Source: JAOACQ01 sp049968515
GTDB lineage: Bacteria > Spirochaetota > Brevinematia > Brevinematales > JAOACQ01
DNA: 64,000 nucleotides
Reading direction: 5' to 3'
NCBI GenBank assembly: GCA_049968515.1
Contig: JBMFQR010000002.1
Coordinates: 48,244-112,243, forward strand
The notes under the pieces were generated by a model. That model saw only the letters and a list, made by a program, of their open reading frames with translations, was not told the origin of the DNA and ran no database searches. The translations under genes and the position numbers were made by a program. Position 1 is the stretch's first letter. Each line of letters opens with the position of its first letter. Positions 1 to 7,759 of this stretch are shown here, one piece after another.

Positions 1-944
1 AGATAAATGCTAACATCATCGGGTTCACTCCTGACAATTAAATCCCCACAGGGTTTATTTAGAAGCTTCCTACGAAAAGTTTTTATGAATGCTGTCATTT
101 CTTCATGTATTAAGTCCTCTCTTGCTCTGATTGTATAATTAAAAACATTTGTAGAAAGTAGAAAATTAGAAGAAATAATTTCAATCTCAACAGATCTTGG
201 TCCACTTTTTGTATCCTTAAAAATCTTATAGCTCCCACTCAGTGTTATATAAAATTTATAATTTGTGAGAAAAGAAAGATTGGTAAGACCTTCTTCCTTG
301 CTCTTGTTTTCGAGCTTCACCGGAAAATAGCAAGCCTCTGAAATAAACTCGGGTATTTCATTCGAAAGCATAAGAAAGAAGCTTTTAGTCTCAAGTACTG
401 TCAAATTTGTTTTTATTATATTTGATATTGTATAATTCGTAAAATAATTTGTAATAGTATTGGTTAAATAGACCAATTCTATTTTTGTTTTTTTCTTCCC
501 TGTTGTTACAATGTTTGTCTGTATTGCCTCAATGTTCGTGATTTTAAAAAAGACATTTGTTACAAACTGCGTGATTGTTGTATCAAAATTGGTAACATAA
601 CTATAAAAGTATGAATTTTTATTGTTTATCAATTTCAATAAATCAGACGGCATTTTAATGTTATTATAATCAACTGGTAAGTAAGCATGCTCATATTCCA
701 ATGTCCCAGTATATTGTTCTATAAGGTCTGGAATAGCCACACTTAAATAATCAATCTCCTCATTTTTGGATTTATTTTCAAAACTGAAAATAAATATAGT
801 CACATTTTCTGGCAAAGTGCTGGCAATCTTCAATTTTAAATCTTTTTTTTGCTTTTCTATTTCTTCCTTTGAAAATCTTTCAAGACAGCTAAAAAAAAGA
901 AGTATAAAAATAAAAGTAAGCCATTTGAAATTTACATATTTCAT
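1..944 (-). CDS. Lipoprotein, C-terminus beyond window edge, probable PEGA domain
   Basis: This is a gene of at least 314 codons that runs off the left edge; it has no stop inside the window. The start at 944 gives a lipoprotein signal peptide: a hydrophobic run to residue 19, then lipobox LFFSC with Cys20 as the predicted lipidated residue. The next 60 residues read as IASTLPENVTIFIFSFENK and then a segment beginning DYLSVAIPDLI, a pattern seen in lipoproteins that build a small-molecule or protein-binding alpha/beta domain. The last visible residues (LIVRSEPDDVSIY) match the opening strand of a PEGA domain (V-x-S-x-P-x-x-x-V-Y). The middle is rich in Thr and Asn. The gene has its own promoter at 967-995. 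The exact role is unknown; the lipoprotein call is firm and the PEGA call is an inference from about 13 residues. Confidence 0.75.
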   Translation of the reverse strand, partial: MKYVNFKWLTFIFILLFFSCLERFSKEEIEKQKKDLKLKIASTLPENVTIFIFSFENKSKNEEIDYLSVAIPDLIEQYTGTLEYEHAYLPVDYNNIKMPSDLLKLINNKNSYFYSYVTNFDTTITQFVTNVFFKITNIEAIQTNIVTTGKKKTKIELVYLTNTITNYFTNYTISNIIKTNLTVLETKSFFLMLSNEIPEFISEACYFPVKLENKSKEEGLTNLSFLTNYKFYITLSGSYKIFKDTKSGPRSVEIEIISSNFLLSTNVFNYTIRAREDLIHEEMTAFIKTFRRKLLNKPCGDLIVRSEPDDVSIY

Positions 945-966
945 TCCACTCAAAACTCCCTGATAT

Positions 967-995
967 ATTATAACTTTATAAGGGTAAAAAGTAAA
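967..995 (-). promoter_or_regulatory. Candidate sigma-70 type promoter for the edge lipoprotein gene
   Basis: Read on the minus strand, TTTACT (990-995) and TATAAT (967-972) are separated by 17 bases, 23 bases upstream of the start at 944. The -10 is perfect and the -35 matches 4 of 6. It lies just downstream of the folA stop, so the lipoprotein gene can be transcribed independently. Confidence 0.5.
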
Positions 996-1003
996 AAAAC
1001 AAC

Positions 1004-1519
1004 TTATTTAGCTTCGCCATGAATTGAAAAAAAGTTTTTACCAACTTTCAGTCTCGAATAAATTATGAAATAGAGACTAAAGCCTCTGGAGGAAAATGAA
1101 TTTTTGTATAATATTTCCCATTCACACGAAGAAAAATGAGGAAAAAATTTATTGCCCTGAAACTCAGAATCAATATAAGTCAAATAGATTTTATCCGCTA
1201 TAGGAAGAAAAAGTCTATAAATCTCTTCGCCACCAATTACAAAAACCCTTTCTCCCTCTGCCAATCTTAATGCCTCATTCAGGGAATGGGCAACAAAAAC
1301 CCCTTCTACCACAAGATTATCATCCCTTGTAAGCACGATATTTTTCCTTCTATCGAGAGGTTTTTTAATTGCTTCAAAGGTTTTCCTGCCCATTATTACA
1401 GAATGATTTAAGGTAAAATGTCTGAAAATTCTTCTATCGAGAGGAATATCCCAGGGAATGGAATCATCAAGACCAATATGAAACTTTCTATCCACTGCCC
1501 CTATAAGTATGATTTCCAT
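1004..1519 (-). CDS. folA: Dihydrofolate reductase
   Basis: Reduces dihydrofolate to tetrahydrofolate with NADPH in the cytoplasm, feeding thymidylate, purine and formyl-Met synthesis. The 171-residue length is normal for a bacterial DHFR. Family marks are visible in order: IPWDIPLD with the active-site Trp23 and the catalytic acid at Asp28, VIMGRKTFEAI (NADPH-binding turn), and VIGGEEIYRLFLPIADKIYLTYID (Gly-Gly pyrophosphate loop and following strand). The start at 1519 sits one base after the stop of the upstream WG-repeat gene, so the two are almost certainly translated from one mRNA. The last 15 residues after the final beta strand are less conserved. Known from the family: this enzyme is the trimethoprim and methotrexate target. 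Confidence 0.95.
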   Translation of the reverse strand: MEIILIGAVDRKFHIGLDDSIPWDIPLDRRIFRHFTLNHSVIMGRKTFEAIKKPLDRRKNIVLTRDDNLVVEGVFVAHSLNEALRLAEGERVFVIGGEEIYRLFLPIADKIYLTYIDSEFQGNKFFPHFSSCEWEILYKNSFSSRGFSLYFIIYSRLKVGKNFFSIHGEAK

Positions 1520-1520
1520 A

Positions 1521-2606
1521 TTATTCAGATGGTTTCCACATATAATTTCCTGTCACATCAATATAGCCAAAGATGTTCATAATATAAACTTTTGCAATTC
1601 TATTTCTGTCGAAACCAGTGGCAAAATCAAACTTATTTGTTATAACAAGCTTTCCAGAATGATCTATATATCCATACTTTCCATCGAGTTTAACCACAGC
1701 AAAACCATTCATAAAACTATTAGCCTCCTGAAATTGCGGCTTTATAACAACATTTCCCTTTCTATCAATGTATCCAAATAAGCCCCCCTGATTTATGACA
1801 GCCTTACCCTCTGAAAAACTCTTTGCATTTTCAAAAATATTTTTAATTACCATATTTCCCTTTTTGTCAATAAAGCCAAATTTGCCATCTACTTTAACCA
1901 TTGCCAGATCCTCAGAAAAACCCCAGGCATCTTCATATCTTGGCTCTATAATAAACTTACCCGTCTTATCAATATAACCATATCTGTCATTCTGCTTAAC
2001 AACAGCAACTCCACCGCTAAAATCCCATGCTTCCTGAAACTGAAATGGAATGACTTCCCTGCCTTCCTTATTTATATAACCATATAGTGCATTCTTTCTG
2101 ACCTTCGCAAGACCTTCAAAAAAGTTTCCCGCATCCTCAAATTCAAATGGAGTAATATTCTTTCCAGACTTATTAATGTAGCCAAAGTATAGATCCTTTT
2201 TAACAAGTGCAATCCCTTCATTAAAATCATATGCATCATTATAATCCAATGGAATTACAAACTCCCCCTTTTCATTAATATAGCCATACATTTCACCCCT
2301 TCTTACAAGGGCAAGACCTTCGTTAAATCCCCATGCATCATCAAATATTGCATTAATCAATAAATCTCCTCTGTCATCAATATAACCATATCTTCCCGAT
2401 AATTTTACTACGGCATATCCATTTACAAAATCACTTGCCGATTCATAAATCGGCTGAATAACCAGTTTCCCATACTGATTAATAAAGCCAAATTTTCCTC
2501 CAGTCTTTACTGGATACAAAGCGGGCTCGGAGGAAAATAAATAACCTACAGTAAAAAAGCAAAGAAAAACTATAGAAAGAAAAGCTATAGATCGATATAT
2601 CCTCAT
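1521..2606 (-). CDS. Exported WG-repeat protein, ten repeats
   Basis: A 361-residue protein with an N-terminal signal peptide or membrane anchor (about residues 5-25) followed by ten tandem repeats of about 33 residues. Each repeat is built around Y/F-G-Y/F-I-D/N-x-x-G-x-x-V-I-x-P and an intervening A-x-x-F-x-x-G-x-A-x-V segment. That is the WG (KWG) beta-hairpin repeat, a family of secreted or periplasmic beta-propeller-like proteins with no defined enzymatic role. The last repeat ends IDVTGNYMWKP and the protein stops soon after, so the repeat block fills the whole exported part. A purine-rich AGGGGG precedes the start. It lies 21 bases after the upstream hypothetical gene and one base before folA, giving a three-gene operon. 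The function is unknown; the folA linkage is probably transcriptional convenience. Confidence 0.85.
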   Translation of the reverse strand: MRIYRSIAFLSIVFLCFFTVGYLFSSEPALYPVKTGGKFGFINQYGKLVIQPIYESASDFVNGYAVVKLSGRYGYIDDRGDLLINAIFDDAWGFNEGLALVRRGEMYGYINEKGEFVIPLDYNDAYDFNEGIALVKKDLYFGYINKSGKNITPFEFEDAGNFFEGLAKVRKNALYGYINKEGREVIPFQFQEAWDFSGGVAVVKQNDRYGYIDKTGKFIIEPRYEDAWGFSEDLAMVKVDGKFGFIDKKGNMVIKNIFENAKSFSEGKAVINQGGLFGYIDRKGNVVIKPQFQEANSFMNGFAVVKLDGKYGYIDHSGKLVITNKFDFATGFDRNRIAKVYIMNIFGYIDVTGNYMWKPSE

Positions 2607-2627
2607 AATAAATAAAACCCCCTTACA

Positions 2628-3350
2628 TCAAAATAAATACAGATTTTCCCTTTTTAAAAACTTCTTTCTCTCTGGTACATAAAGGTGGGACAGAGGTATC
2701 TCTATTCTTGCCCTTGAAGAACCCCCAACATTACCAATCCTGAAAAGGTCGGGGTCAATATTAGCCTTCTTTAAGAGAAAGATTATAAAAGCAAGGCCTA
2801 TTTTATCATCATCAGAATCAAACTTACCTTCATTGTATAACTCTATAAGATTTGCACAGGCACTTGCTAATTTTAACCTGAGTCTTAAATTTTTTTCCTC
2901 TATCGGAAGAATTGGAGTATTATTTATAATTTCAAATTTTATACCATGCTCCGATAAAAATGCATAGAATTTGATCCAATAGTTAAAATTGTATACATCC
3001 TTTGAAATCTCATCATAGCTCCTGTTGTTTATCAAAGACTTAAAAAGCCTTATCCCTTTAATGTAATCTTTGAAGTCAGAAATATCAAGATTGTTTTTCC
3101 TAAAAAGTAAAAATTTAAGATTAAGATTCCAGGCATTCTGTATCAGCTCCCTCAATGAAAATCTCAAGGTATCATATAGCTCAACCTTATTATAAGACTC
3201 AAAAAGGTTCAACAAAATATCTTCTATCAACTCAATATGCTCAGCTTTCGGCTCAAAAAACTGAATTGCAGTAGGATTTGAAACCTTAAACTTTAATTTT
3301 TCTAACGTATACTTCCCCTCTTTCAGAAATTTCTCTGAATTAAAATTCAC
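2628..3350 (-). CDS. Uncharacterised protein, possibly a degenerate GHKL ATPase-like fold
   Basis: A 240-residue cytoplasmic protein with a GTG start at 3350 preceded only by a weak GGCGG. I do not recognise the family with confidence. Two segments resemble the ends of a histidine-kinase ATPase domain: FSLRELIQNAWNLNLKFLLF near residue 65 has the shape of an N-box, and DDDKIGLAFIIFLLKK followed by GSSRARIEIPL near the C-terminus resembles the G2 box and last strand. There is no clear D-box (DxGxG) between them, so nucleotide binding is doubtful. There is no phosphoacceptor domain, no signal peptide and no membrane segment. It is the first gene of the operon leading to the WG-repeat protein and folA. 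The fold call is inference. Confidence 0.55.
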   Translation of the reverse strand: MNFNSEKFLKEGKYTLEKLKFKVSNPTAIQFFEPKAEHIELIEDILLNLFESYNKVELYDTLRFSLRELIQNAWNLNLKFLLFRKNNLDISDFKDYIKGIRLFKSLINNRSYDEISKDVYNFNYWIKFYAFLSEHGIKFEIINNTPILPIEEKNLRLRLKLASACANLIELYNEGKFDSDDDKIGLAFIIFLLKKANIDPDLFRIGNVGGSSRARIEIPLSHLYVPERKKFLKRENLYLF

Positions 3351-3423
3351 CCGCCAAAAAAAACTTCAGAACAAGAATATTATAATATAAGTTAAAAAAA
3401 AATCCAGTATTAAAAGAAAATAT

Positions 3424-3452
3424 ATAGGCATGGTGTTTTACACCTTGCCTAT
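3424..3452. terminator. Hairpin, upstream copy of a duplicated terminator-like unit
   Basis: ATAGGCATGGTG and CACCTTGCCTAT form a 12-base stem with one mismatch around a TTTTA loop, flanked by A-rich and T-rich tracts. The unit is a diverged copy of the one at 3514-3540: both follow an AAATCCAGTRTTAAAA sequence. It lies between the minus-strand gene at 3548-4525 and the next minus-strand gene. Confidence 0.5.
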
Positions 3453-3513
3453 ACAAAAAACTCAGACCAATATAAGATTAAAAAATCCAGTGTTAAAAAA
3501 ATCTATAAAGAAT

Positions 3514-3540
3514 ACAGGCGTGGTTTAAACCCACGCCTGT
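3514..3540 (-). terminator. Rho-independent terminator of the glycosyltransferase-galU-OMP cluster
   Basis: ACAGGCGTGG and CCACGCCTGT are perfect 10-base arms around a 7-base loop, 8 bases beyond the stop at 3548 on the minus strand. They are followed on that strand by a T-rich run ending in seven Ts. It fits a terminator for the outer-membrane protein gene and the genes upstream of it. Confidence 0.7.
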
Positions 3541-3547
3541 AAAAAAA

Positions 3548-4525
3548 CTAAAATGTTATAGAAACTGGGTAGAAGGTTATCGCCATATCCTGATTCATAA
3601 TATTGTACTCATATCCTACGTTTATGAAGAAGAATTGAAGGCCAATAAAGCCCCTTAAATCGAAAAGATCATAAGGTTGCACAGACTCACCCTCAATGGA
3701 ATAACTTTGTTCGGAGCCAGCTGCTTTTAAACTACCATCTACACCGATTTTTGTGGTAACATTGCCAAAATTCAAATTTGCACCAAGCCCACCATAAATA
3801 GAACCGACAACAGGAATATTAACTCTGGCTGCAACCTTTAACCCAAGTGAACTACCACCCCACTGATAGCCAAATGTCAGAGTGCTTTCATTTGTTCCAA
3901 CAATTGTGCTTCCGGCATAAGCAGTCTCTGAAATTTTGGCGCCGAGAAGCAAACTGCCATAGTCAAAGTCCCCGGAAAGCCTCACATCAGCTTTAAATAT
4001 ACCCGTGGGATCTTTAAACAAAAGATATCTTCCCTCAAGTCCAAAGTGAAATCCATCCGTACCTATCTTATAACCCTGTCCGGAAAAATCTATTCTCGGA
4101 AGAAAACCAATTCTCAACCCAAGATCCAGATCTATCAAAGGTATACCAATCTTGCCATATATCATATCATATTGAAGAGAAAACATACCAACAGCACCCG
4201 AAAAATTGTTTATAGAACCTGCATTTAAGCTTGAGGAATCGGACTTTAAGAAGTTGGTATCGCTCATAGTATTAAAGAATGTTGAACTTAAAACCACTCC
4301 TCCGCCCAGACCAAACTTTATTCCGGGAAATCCAGAGGTATTTACAGGAAATACATTTCCCGAACCAGTATAGAATCCCATATGCTTCTTTATCTCTGTC
4401 GAAACTTTCTCAGATGCCTTATTCAACACATCCTTAAAATCATTTGTAAAAGAATCAAGATTGGCATCCGGGTAAACTCTTACAAAAAAGAGAAGCATTA
4501 AAATTCCCACTAAAATTTTACGCAT
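3548..4525 (-). CDS. Outer-membrane beta-barrel protein of unknown function
   Basis: A 325-residue protein with a clear signal peptide (MRKILVGILMLLFFVRVYPDA). A short helical segment (about 25-50, SFTNDFKDVLNKASEKVSTEIKKHM) follows, then alternating hydrophobic strands rich in Gly and aromatic residues up to a C-terminal Phe (VSITF), typical of barrels folded by the BAM complex. Strand-like segments include FGLGGGVVLSSTFF, LDLGLRIGFLP, FGLEGRYLLF, LTFGYQWGGSSLGLKVAARV and FINVGYEYNI. No ligand or family signature is recognised. AAGGAGGAAAAA gives a good ribosome binding site. It lies 37 bases after galU and probably ends that operon, with the terminator at 3514-3540. The barrel call is good; porin versus structural role cannot be separated here. 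Confidence 0.75.
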   Translation of the reverse strand: MRKILVGILMLLFFVRVYPDANLDSFTNDFKDVLNKASEKVSTEIKKHMGFYTGSGNVFPVNTSGFPGIKFGLGGGVVLSSTFFNTMSDTNFLKSDSSSLNAGSINNFSGAVGMFSLQYDMIYGKIGIPLIDLDLGLRIGFLPRIDFSGQGYKIGTDGFHFGLEGRYLLFKDPTGIFKADVRLSGDFDYGSLLLGAKISETAYAGSTIVGTNESTLTFGYQWGGSSLGLKVAARVNIPVVGSIYGGLGANLNFGNVTTKIGVDGSLKAAGSEQSYSIEGESVQPYDLFDLRGFIGLQFFFINVGYEYNIMNQDMAITFYPVSITF

Positions 4526-4562
4526 TTTTTCCTCCTTATATCTAAATATACCATCATAAAAT

Positions 4563-5411
4563 TCAGAAAGCTGAAAAATTTTTTAAAAATTTTTTCAGAA
4601 CCTCTTTACCTTCAGAATGACTGAAAAGATAGGCGAGCAATGAATAAGTATAAGAATTTAGTTCTCCGGTATCAAGGACCATCCCATCAATCTCACAGCC
4701 AAGAACTTCTCCTTTCTCCGCAAGCTTGTTTATTGCGCCAATATGATAAAACTCCCCCTCTTTATGATTCTTAAGTTGTTCTTCGAGAAGCTCAAATAAA
4801 CTTTTGCTAAAAATATATCTTCCGAAGGAAACAAGATTGCTTGGAGCTTTTTCACTTGAAGGTTTTTCAACAATCTCTTTCACAAACATAAAACCATCTT
4901 TTAGCTCTGGTTTTATGACACCATATCTCGAGATATTTTCTTTTTCTTCTCTTACTGCAAGTATGGTTTTGTTCGTTTTTCTGAAAAGTTCTATCATCTT
5001 TTTCGACAAAGAAGGCTTTGATATTACTATATCATCGGGATATGCTACAAGAAATGCATCTTCAGAAATCAGAGATTTTACTGAAAGAAGTGCATCACCC
5101 GTACCCTTCATTTCCTTCTGTCTCACAAAATAAAAATTAAGATTTCGTGGCTTTATTAAATCAATCAATTTTGTCTTTGAATTCTTAGTAAAATAATCTT
5201 CAAGCTCAACCTCCCTGTCAAAATAATCCTCAAGCACTTTCTTTCTTCTGCTTGTTATCACGATAACATCTTTGATCCCAGCTTCCTCAAACTCATCAAG
5301 TATGAAGTCTATGAGTGGCTTATCATAAAGTGGAAGCATCTCTTTAGGAATGGTCTTTGTAACAGGCAAGAATCTGGTACCATACCCCGCAGCTACAATA
5401 ACACCTTTCAC
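4563..5411 (-). CDS. galU: UTP--glucose-1-phosphate uridylyltransferase
   Basis: Makes UDP-glucose from glucose-1-phosphate and UTP in the cytoplasm, the donor for glycolipid and polysaccharide synthesis. The N-terminal nucleotidyltransferase signature is KGVIVAAGYGTRFLPVTKTI followed by PKEMLPLYDKPLI. Downstream are FVRQKEMKGTGDALL, VAYPDDIV and FGRYIFS, all GalU marks. A GTG start at 5411 is chosen because AAAGGAG lies just upstream and the protein then begins at the conserved beta strand; the frame stays open to an ATG at 5459, but that would add 16 residues outside the family. Length 282 is normal for the short GalU class. It follows a GT4 glycosyltransferase by 83 bases and precedes a barrel gene, suggesting supply of donor sugar for envelope glycolipid. 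Confidence 0.92.
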   Translation of the reverse strand: MKGVIVAAGYGTRFLPVTKTIPKEMLPLYDKPLIDFILDEFEEAGIKDVIVITSRRKKVLEDYFDREVELEDYFTKNSKTKLIDLIKPRNLNFYFVRQKEMKGTGDALLSVKSLISEDAFLVAYPDDIVISKPSLSKKMIELFRKTNKTILAVREEKENISRYGVIKPELKDGFMFVKEIVEKPSSEKAPSNLVSFGRYIFSKSLFELLEEQLKNHKEGEFYHIGAINKLAEKGEVLGCEIDGMVLDTGELNSYTYSLLAYLFSHSEGKEVLKKFLKNFSAF

Positions 5412-5494
5412 AACATCTCCTTTATTACTTAATAATGCCGGGCAATGTCGCCACCACAATGTTGCTCCTTATCTATCTACCTGCAAATAGCAAA

Positions 5495-6661
5495 CTATAA
5501 GTTCAAAGCTTTATTATAAACCTCGACAATCTTTAATATCTGTTTATCTGTTGTCCAGTTCATTGCATACTCATAGGCCTCTTTTGACTTTTTTTGATAT
5601 AGCTTCTCATCAGTAAGCAGCTGATACACTCTCTCAGTAAACTCATCCAGATCATCTTTCACCATAAAGCCACCATTGTCTCCCTGCATTACATCCTTTG
5701 TGCCCATCTCTCCTATTGCCACAACTGGAGTTCTACAAATCATTGCCTCAACTGTAACAAGTCCCTGAGTCTCTGTCTTTGAAGCAAAAGTAAATACATC
5801 TGCAAGTGCATAAACCCTTTTTATTATTGTTCTATCCATATAGCCAGTAAATATAACATTTTCCCTTATATTAAGCTCTGCAGCCATTTTTTCAAACTCA
5901 GCCCTTGCAGGACCATCACCAACAATAATAAGAACAAAGTTTGAATATTTCTCTTTAAGTTTTTGCATTGACTTGAGTAAAAAGGAAATGTTCTTTTCAT
6001 GCCCTACCCTTCCCACATAAAGCAGTATCTTCTTTCCTTTTATTGGATATTTCTCAAAAAGAAATGATCTTTCCCTTTCCTCCTCTTTTGAAACTCCGGC
6101 GAAATCTTCTGGTGCTATTCCAGTCGGTACAACAACTGTCTGTGCTTTAACATCATAGGTTTTTAGCTTCTCTTCCATCCTTGTTGTTGGAACTATTATA
6201 AAGCGAGCATTTCTAAAAAATCTTTTTGTAAGATATATCACAAGAGATTTTTCAAGCTTTTCAGGAAAATATGGAATGTAATGGTGTATATACTCTTCCC
6301 AGAATGTATGACAGGTTATTATGAGAGGAATTTTATGCTTTAGTGCATATTTTTTTATCATTAATCCCATAGTAAATTCAGTCTGAACATGAATTATATC
6401 TGGTTTAATCTCATCAAGCTTCTTAAACACCATTTTCTGTGCAAAGGGATTGGTAAGTCTATCCTCCTTCGATATTGTCGCTACACCTAAAGCTGGAACT
6501 CTGATTATATTCTTTTCGACCTCCCTTGTATCAGTATAAGCCGGTGCAAAAACATAGCATTCATGCCCGAGCTTTTCAAGCTCTCTCTTTAAAGTTTGAA
6601 CTGAAACAGTAACCCCATTCACTCTCGGCCAGTAAGTATCCGTACCAACAACAACTTTCAT
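5495..6661 (-). CDS. GT4-family glycosyltransferase, probably glycolipid-forming
   Basis: A 388-residue GT-B glycosyltransferase. The N-terminal acceptor domain starts VVVGTDTYWPRVNGVTVSV, with the glycine-containing loop typical of GT4 enzymes that act on diacylglycerol or phosphatidylinositol. The C-terminal donor domain begins LLYVGRVGHEKNISFL (about 215) and carries the EX7E motif ETQGLVTVE (about 300). There is no signal peptide; such enzymes sit at the inner face of the cytoplasmic membrane. Closest described groups are 1,2-diacylglycerol 3-glucosyltransferase and alpha-mannosyltransferase families; the sequence does not decide the donor or acceptor. AGGAGGTAAGA precedes the start. It has its own promoter at 6706-6734 and is followed by galU, which would supply UDP-glucose, favouring a glucosyl donor. 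Confidence 0.85.
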   Translation of the reverse strand: MKVVVGTDTYWPRVNGVTVSVQTLKRELEKLGHECYVFAPAYTDTREVEKNIIRVPALGVATISKEDRLTNPFAQKMVFKKLDEIKPDIIHVQTEFTMGLMIKKYALKHKIPLIITCHTFWEEYIHHYIPYFPEKLEKSLVIYLTKRFFRNARFIIVPTTRMEEKLKTYDVKAQTVVVPTGIAPEDFAGVSKEEERERSFLFEKYPIKGKKILLYVGRVGHEKNISFLLKSMQKLKEKYSNFVLIIVGDGPARAEFEKMAAELNIRENVIFTGYMDRTIIKRVYALADVFTFASKTETQGLVTVEAMICRTPVVAIGEMGTKDVMQGDNGGFMVKDDLDEFTERVYQLLTDEKLYQKKSKEAYEYAMNWTTDKQILKIVEVYNKALNL

Positions 6662-6705
6662 TCTTACCTCCTAATGAAAAAGTTGAAAGCCTCTCAGACG
6701 CTAAA

Positions 6706-6734
6706 ATTTTACTCTAAGGAATAAAAAAAATCAA
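6706..6734 (-). promoter_or_regulatory. Promoter of the glycosyltransferase-galU operon
   Basis: On the minus strand, TTGATT (6729-6734) and TAAAAT (6706-6711) have a 17-base spacer. The -35 overlaps the hydE stop codon. Transcription would start near 6699, about 38 bases before the start codon. Confidence 0.6.
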
Positions 6735-7759
6735 ATTGTAAAACTTAAAGAATTGCCTCTTTCAAAAGATATTTTTTTGCCAATGGATTCTACTCTTAGT
6801 CTCATACATGAGATGCAGTTCTCTCCATTCTCAGAAATGCAGATTTTGTCTGGATAAAGCAAATAATGTCTTTTGTTTACAGGTGGGGTAATATTTGGCA
6901 TAAGTACGTTTGCACCTGCTTTAAGCATCTTTTCTCGTCCGACAGGATCAAGGGTACCTGCTGCAGTAGTAGCAGGAATATTGGAGTAAGGCAGAAGCAG
7001 TCTCAACAAGGCTGTAGCTCTCACCGTCCTCTCAATGGGAAATACCTTTGCATCCCTTAAAGGTGTGTCTGGATGTGGAATAAATGGACCTATGCCAACC
7101 ATATCAAGCTCAAGATCCTTACAAAGCTTAAGATTTTTAAGTAAAATTTCATCCGTCTCACCCGGAAGTCCAACCATAAAACCAGAGCCTGCCTCAAAAC
7201 CGAGTTCTTTGAGATTGTAGATAACCTCAAGTCTATCAGAAAGCTTCTGTCCATTCTTAAAATATGAATACAATTTCTTGTCAGAAACCTCAAACCTTAT
7301 TAAATACCTGTCAACACCTGCATTTTTTAAAACCCTTAACTCCTCTCTGTTAAAATAACCACAGCTCAAGGTTACTGCAACAGAGTTATCCATTAATTTT
7401 ATCCTTTCTACAAGCTCTGCAAGTCTGTAAACATTAAAAGAAGTAGTCTCTCCACTCTGAAGCACAAAGGTTTTAAAGCCATACTCTATGCCTTTCTTTA
7501 CAGTATTTAATATTTCCTCTTCACTCATTGTGTATCTTTTTATATTCTTATTTGACCTTCTTATACCACAATACTTACAATCCATTCTGCAAACATTTGA
7601 AAACTCAATAAGCCCTCTTAAAAAGACTTTTTCTCCATATGTCATCCGGCATACATTATCTGCCATTTTAGTAAGCTCTTCAGTTGAAGCAGAAAAGTAT
7701 AATTCTTTTACTTCCTTAAAAGTAAGTGGCTTAACTTTTAAGCTATCAGAAATATACAT
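6731..7759 (-). CDS. hydE: [FeFe]-hydrogenase maturase HydE, radical SAM enzyme
   Basis: One of the three maturases (HydE, HydF, HydG) that build the 2Fe subcluster of the [FeFe]-hydrogenase H-cluster; HydE works on the HydG product to form the azadithiolate-bridged precursor. The radical SAM motif is CRMDCKYC (Cys57, Cys61, Cys64). The C-terminus keeps the second cluster site, CISENGENCISC (C-x7-C-x2-C), which some HydE proteins lack. FVLQSGE near residue 100 matches family strand 2. The start at 7759 is chosen because GGAG lies 6 bases upstream; an ATG at 7771 would add 4 residues. It overlaps the end of hydG by 14 bases, so translation is coupled. Length 342 is normal. Confidence 0.93.
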   Translation of the reverse strand: MYISDSLKVKPLTFKEVKELYFSASTEELTKMADNVCRMTYGEKVFLRGLIEFSNVCRMDCKYCGIRRSNKNIKRYTMSEEEILNTVKKGIEYGFKTFVLQSGETTSFNVYRLAELVERIKLMDNSVAVTLSCGYFNREELRVLKNAGVDRYLIRFEVSDKKLYSYFKNGQKLSDRLEVIYNLKELGFEAGSGFMVGLPGETDEILLKNLKLCKDLELDMVGIGPFIPHPDTPLRDAKVFPIERTVRATALLRLLLPYSNIPATTAAGTLDPVGREKMLKAGANVLMPNITPPVNKRHYLLYPDKICISENGENCISCMRLRVESIGKKISFERGNSLSFTI

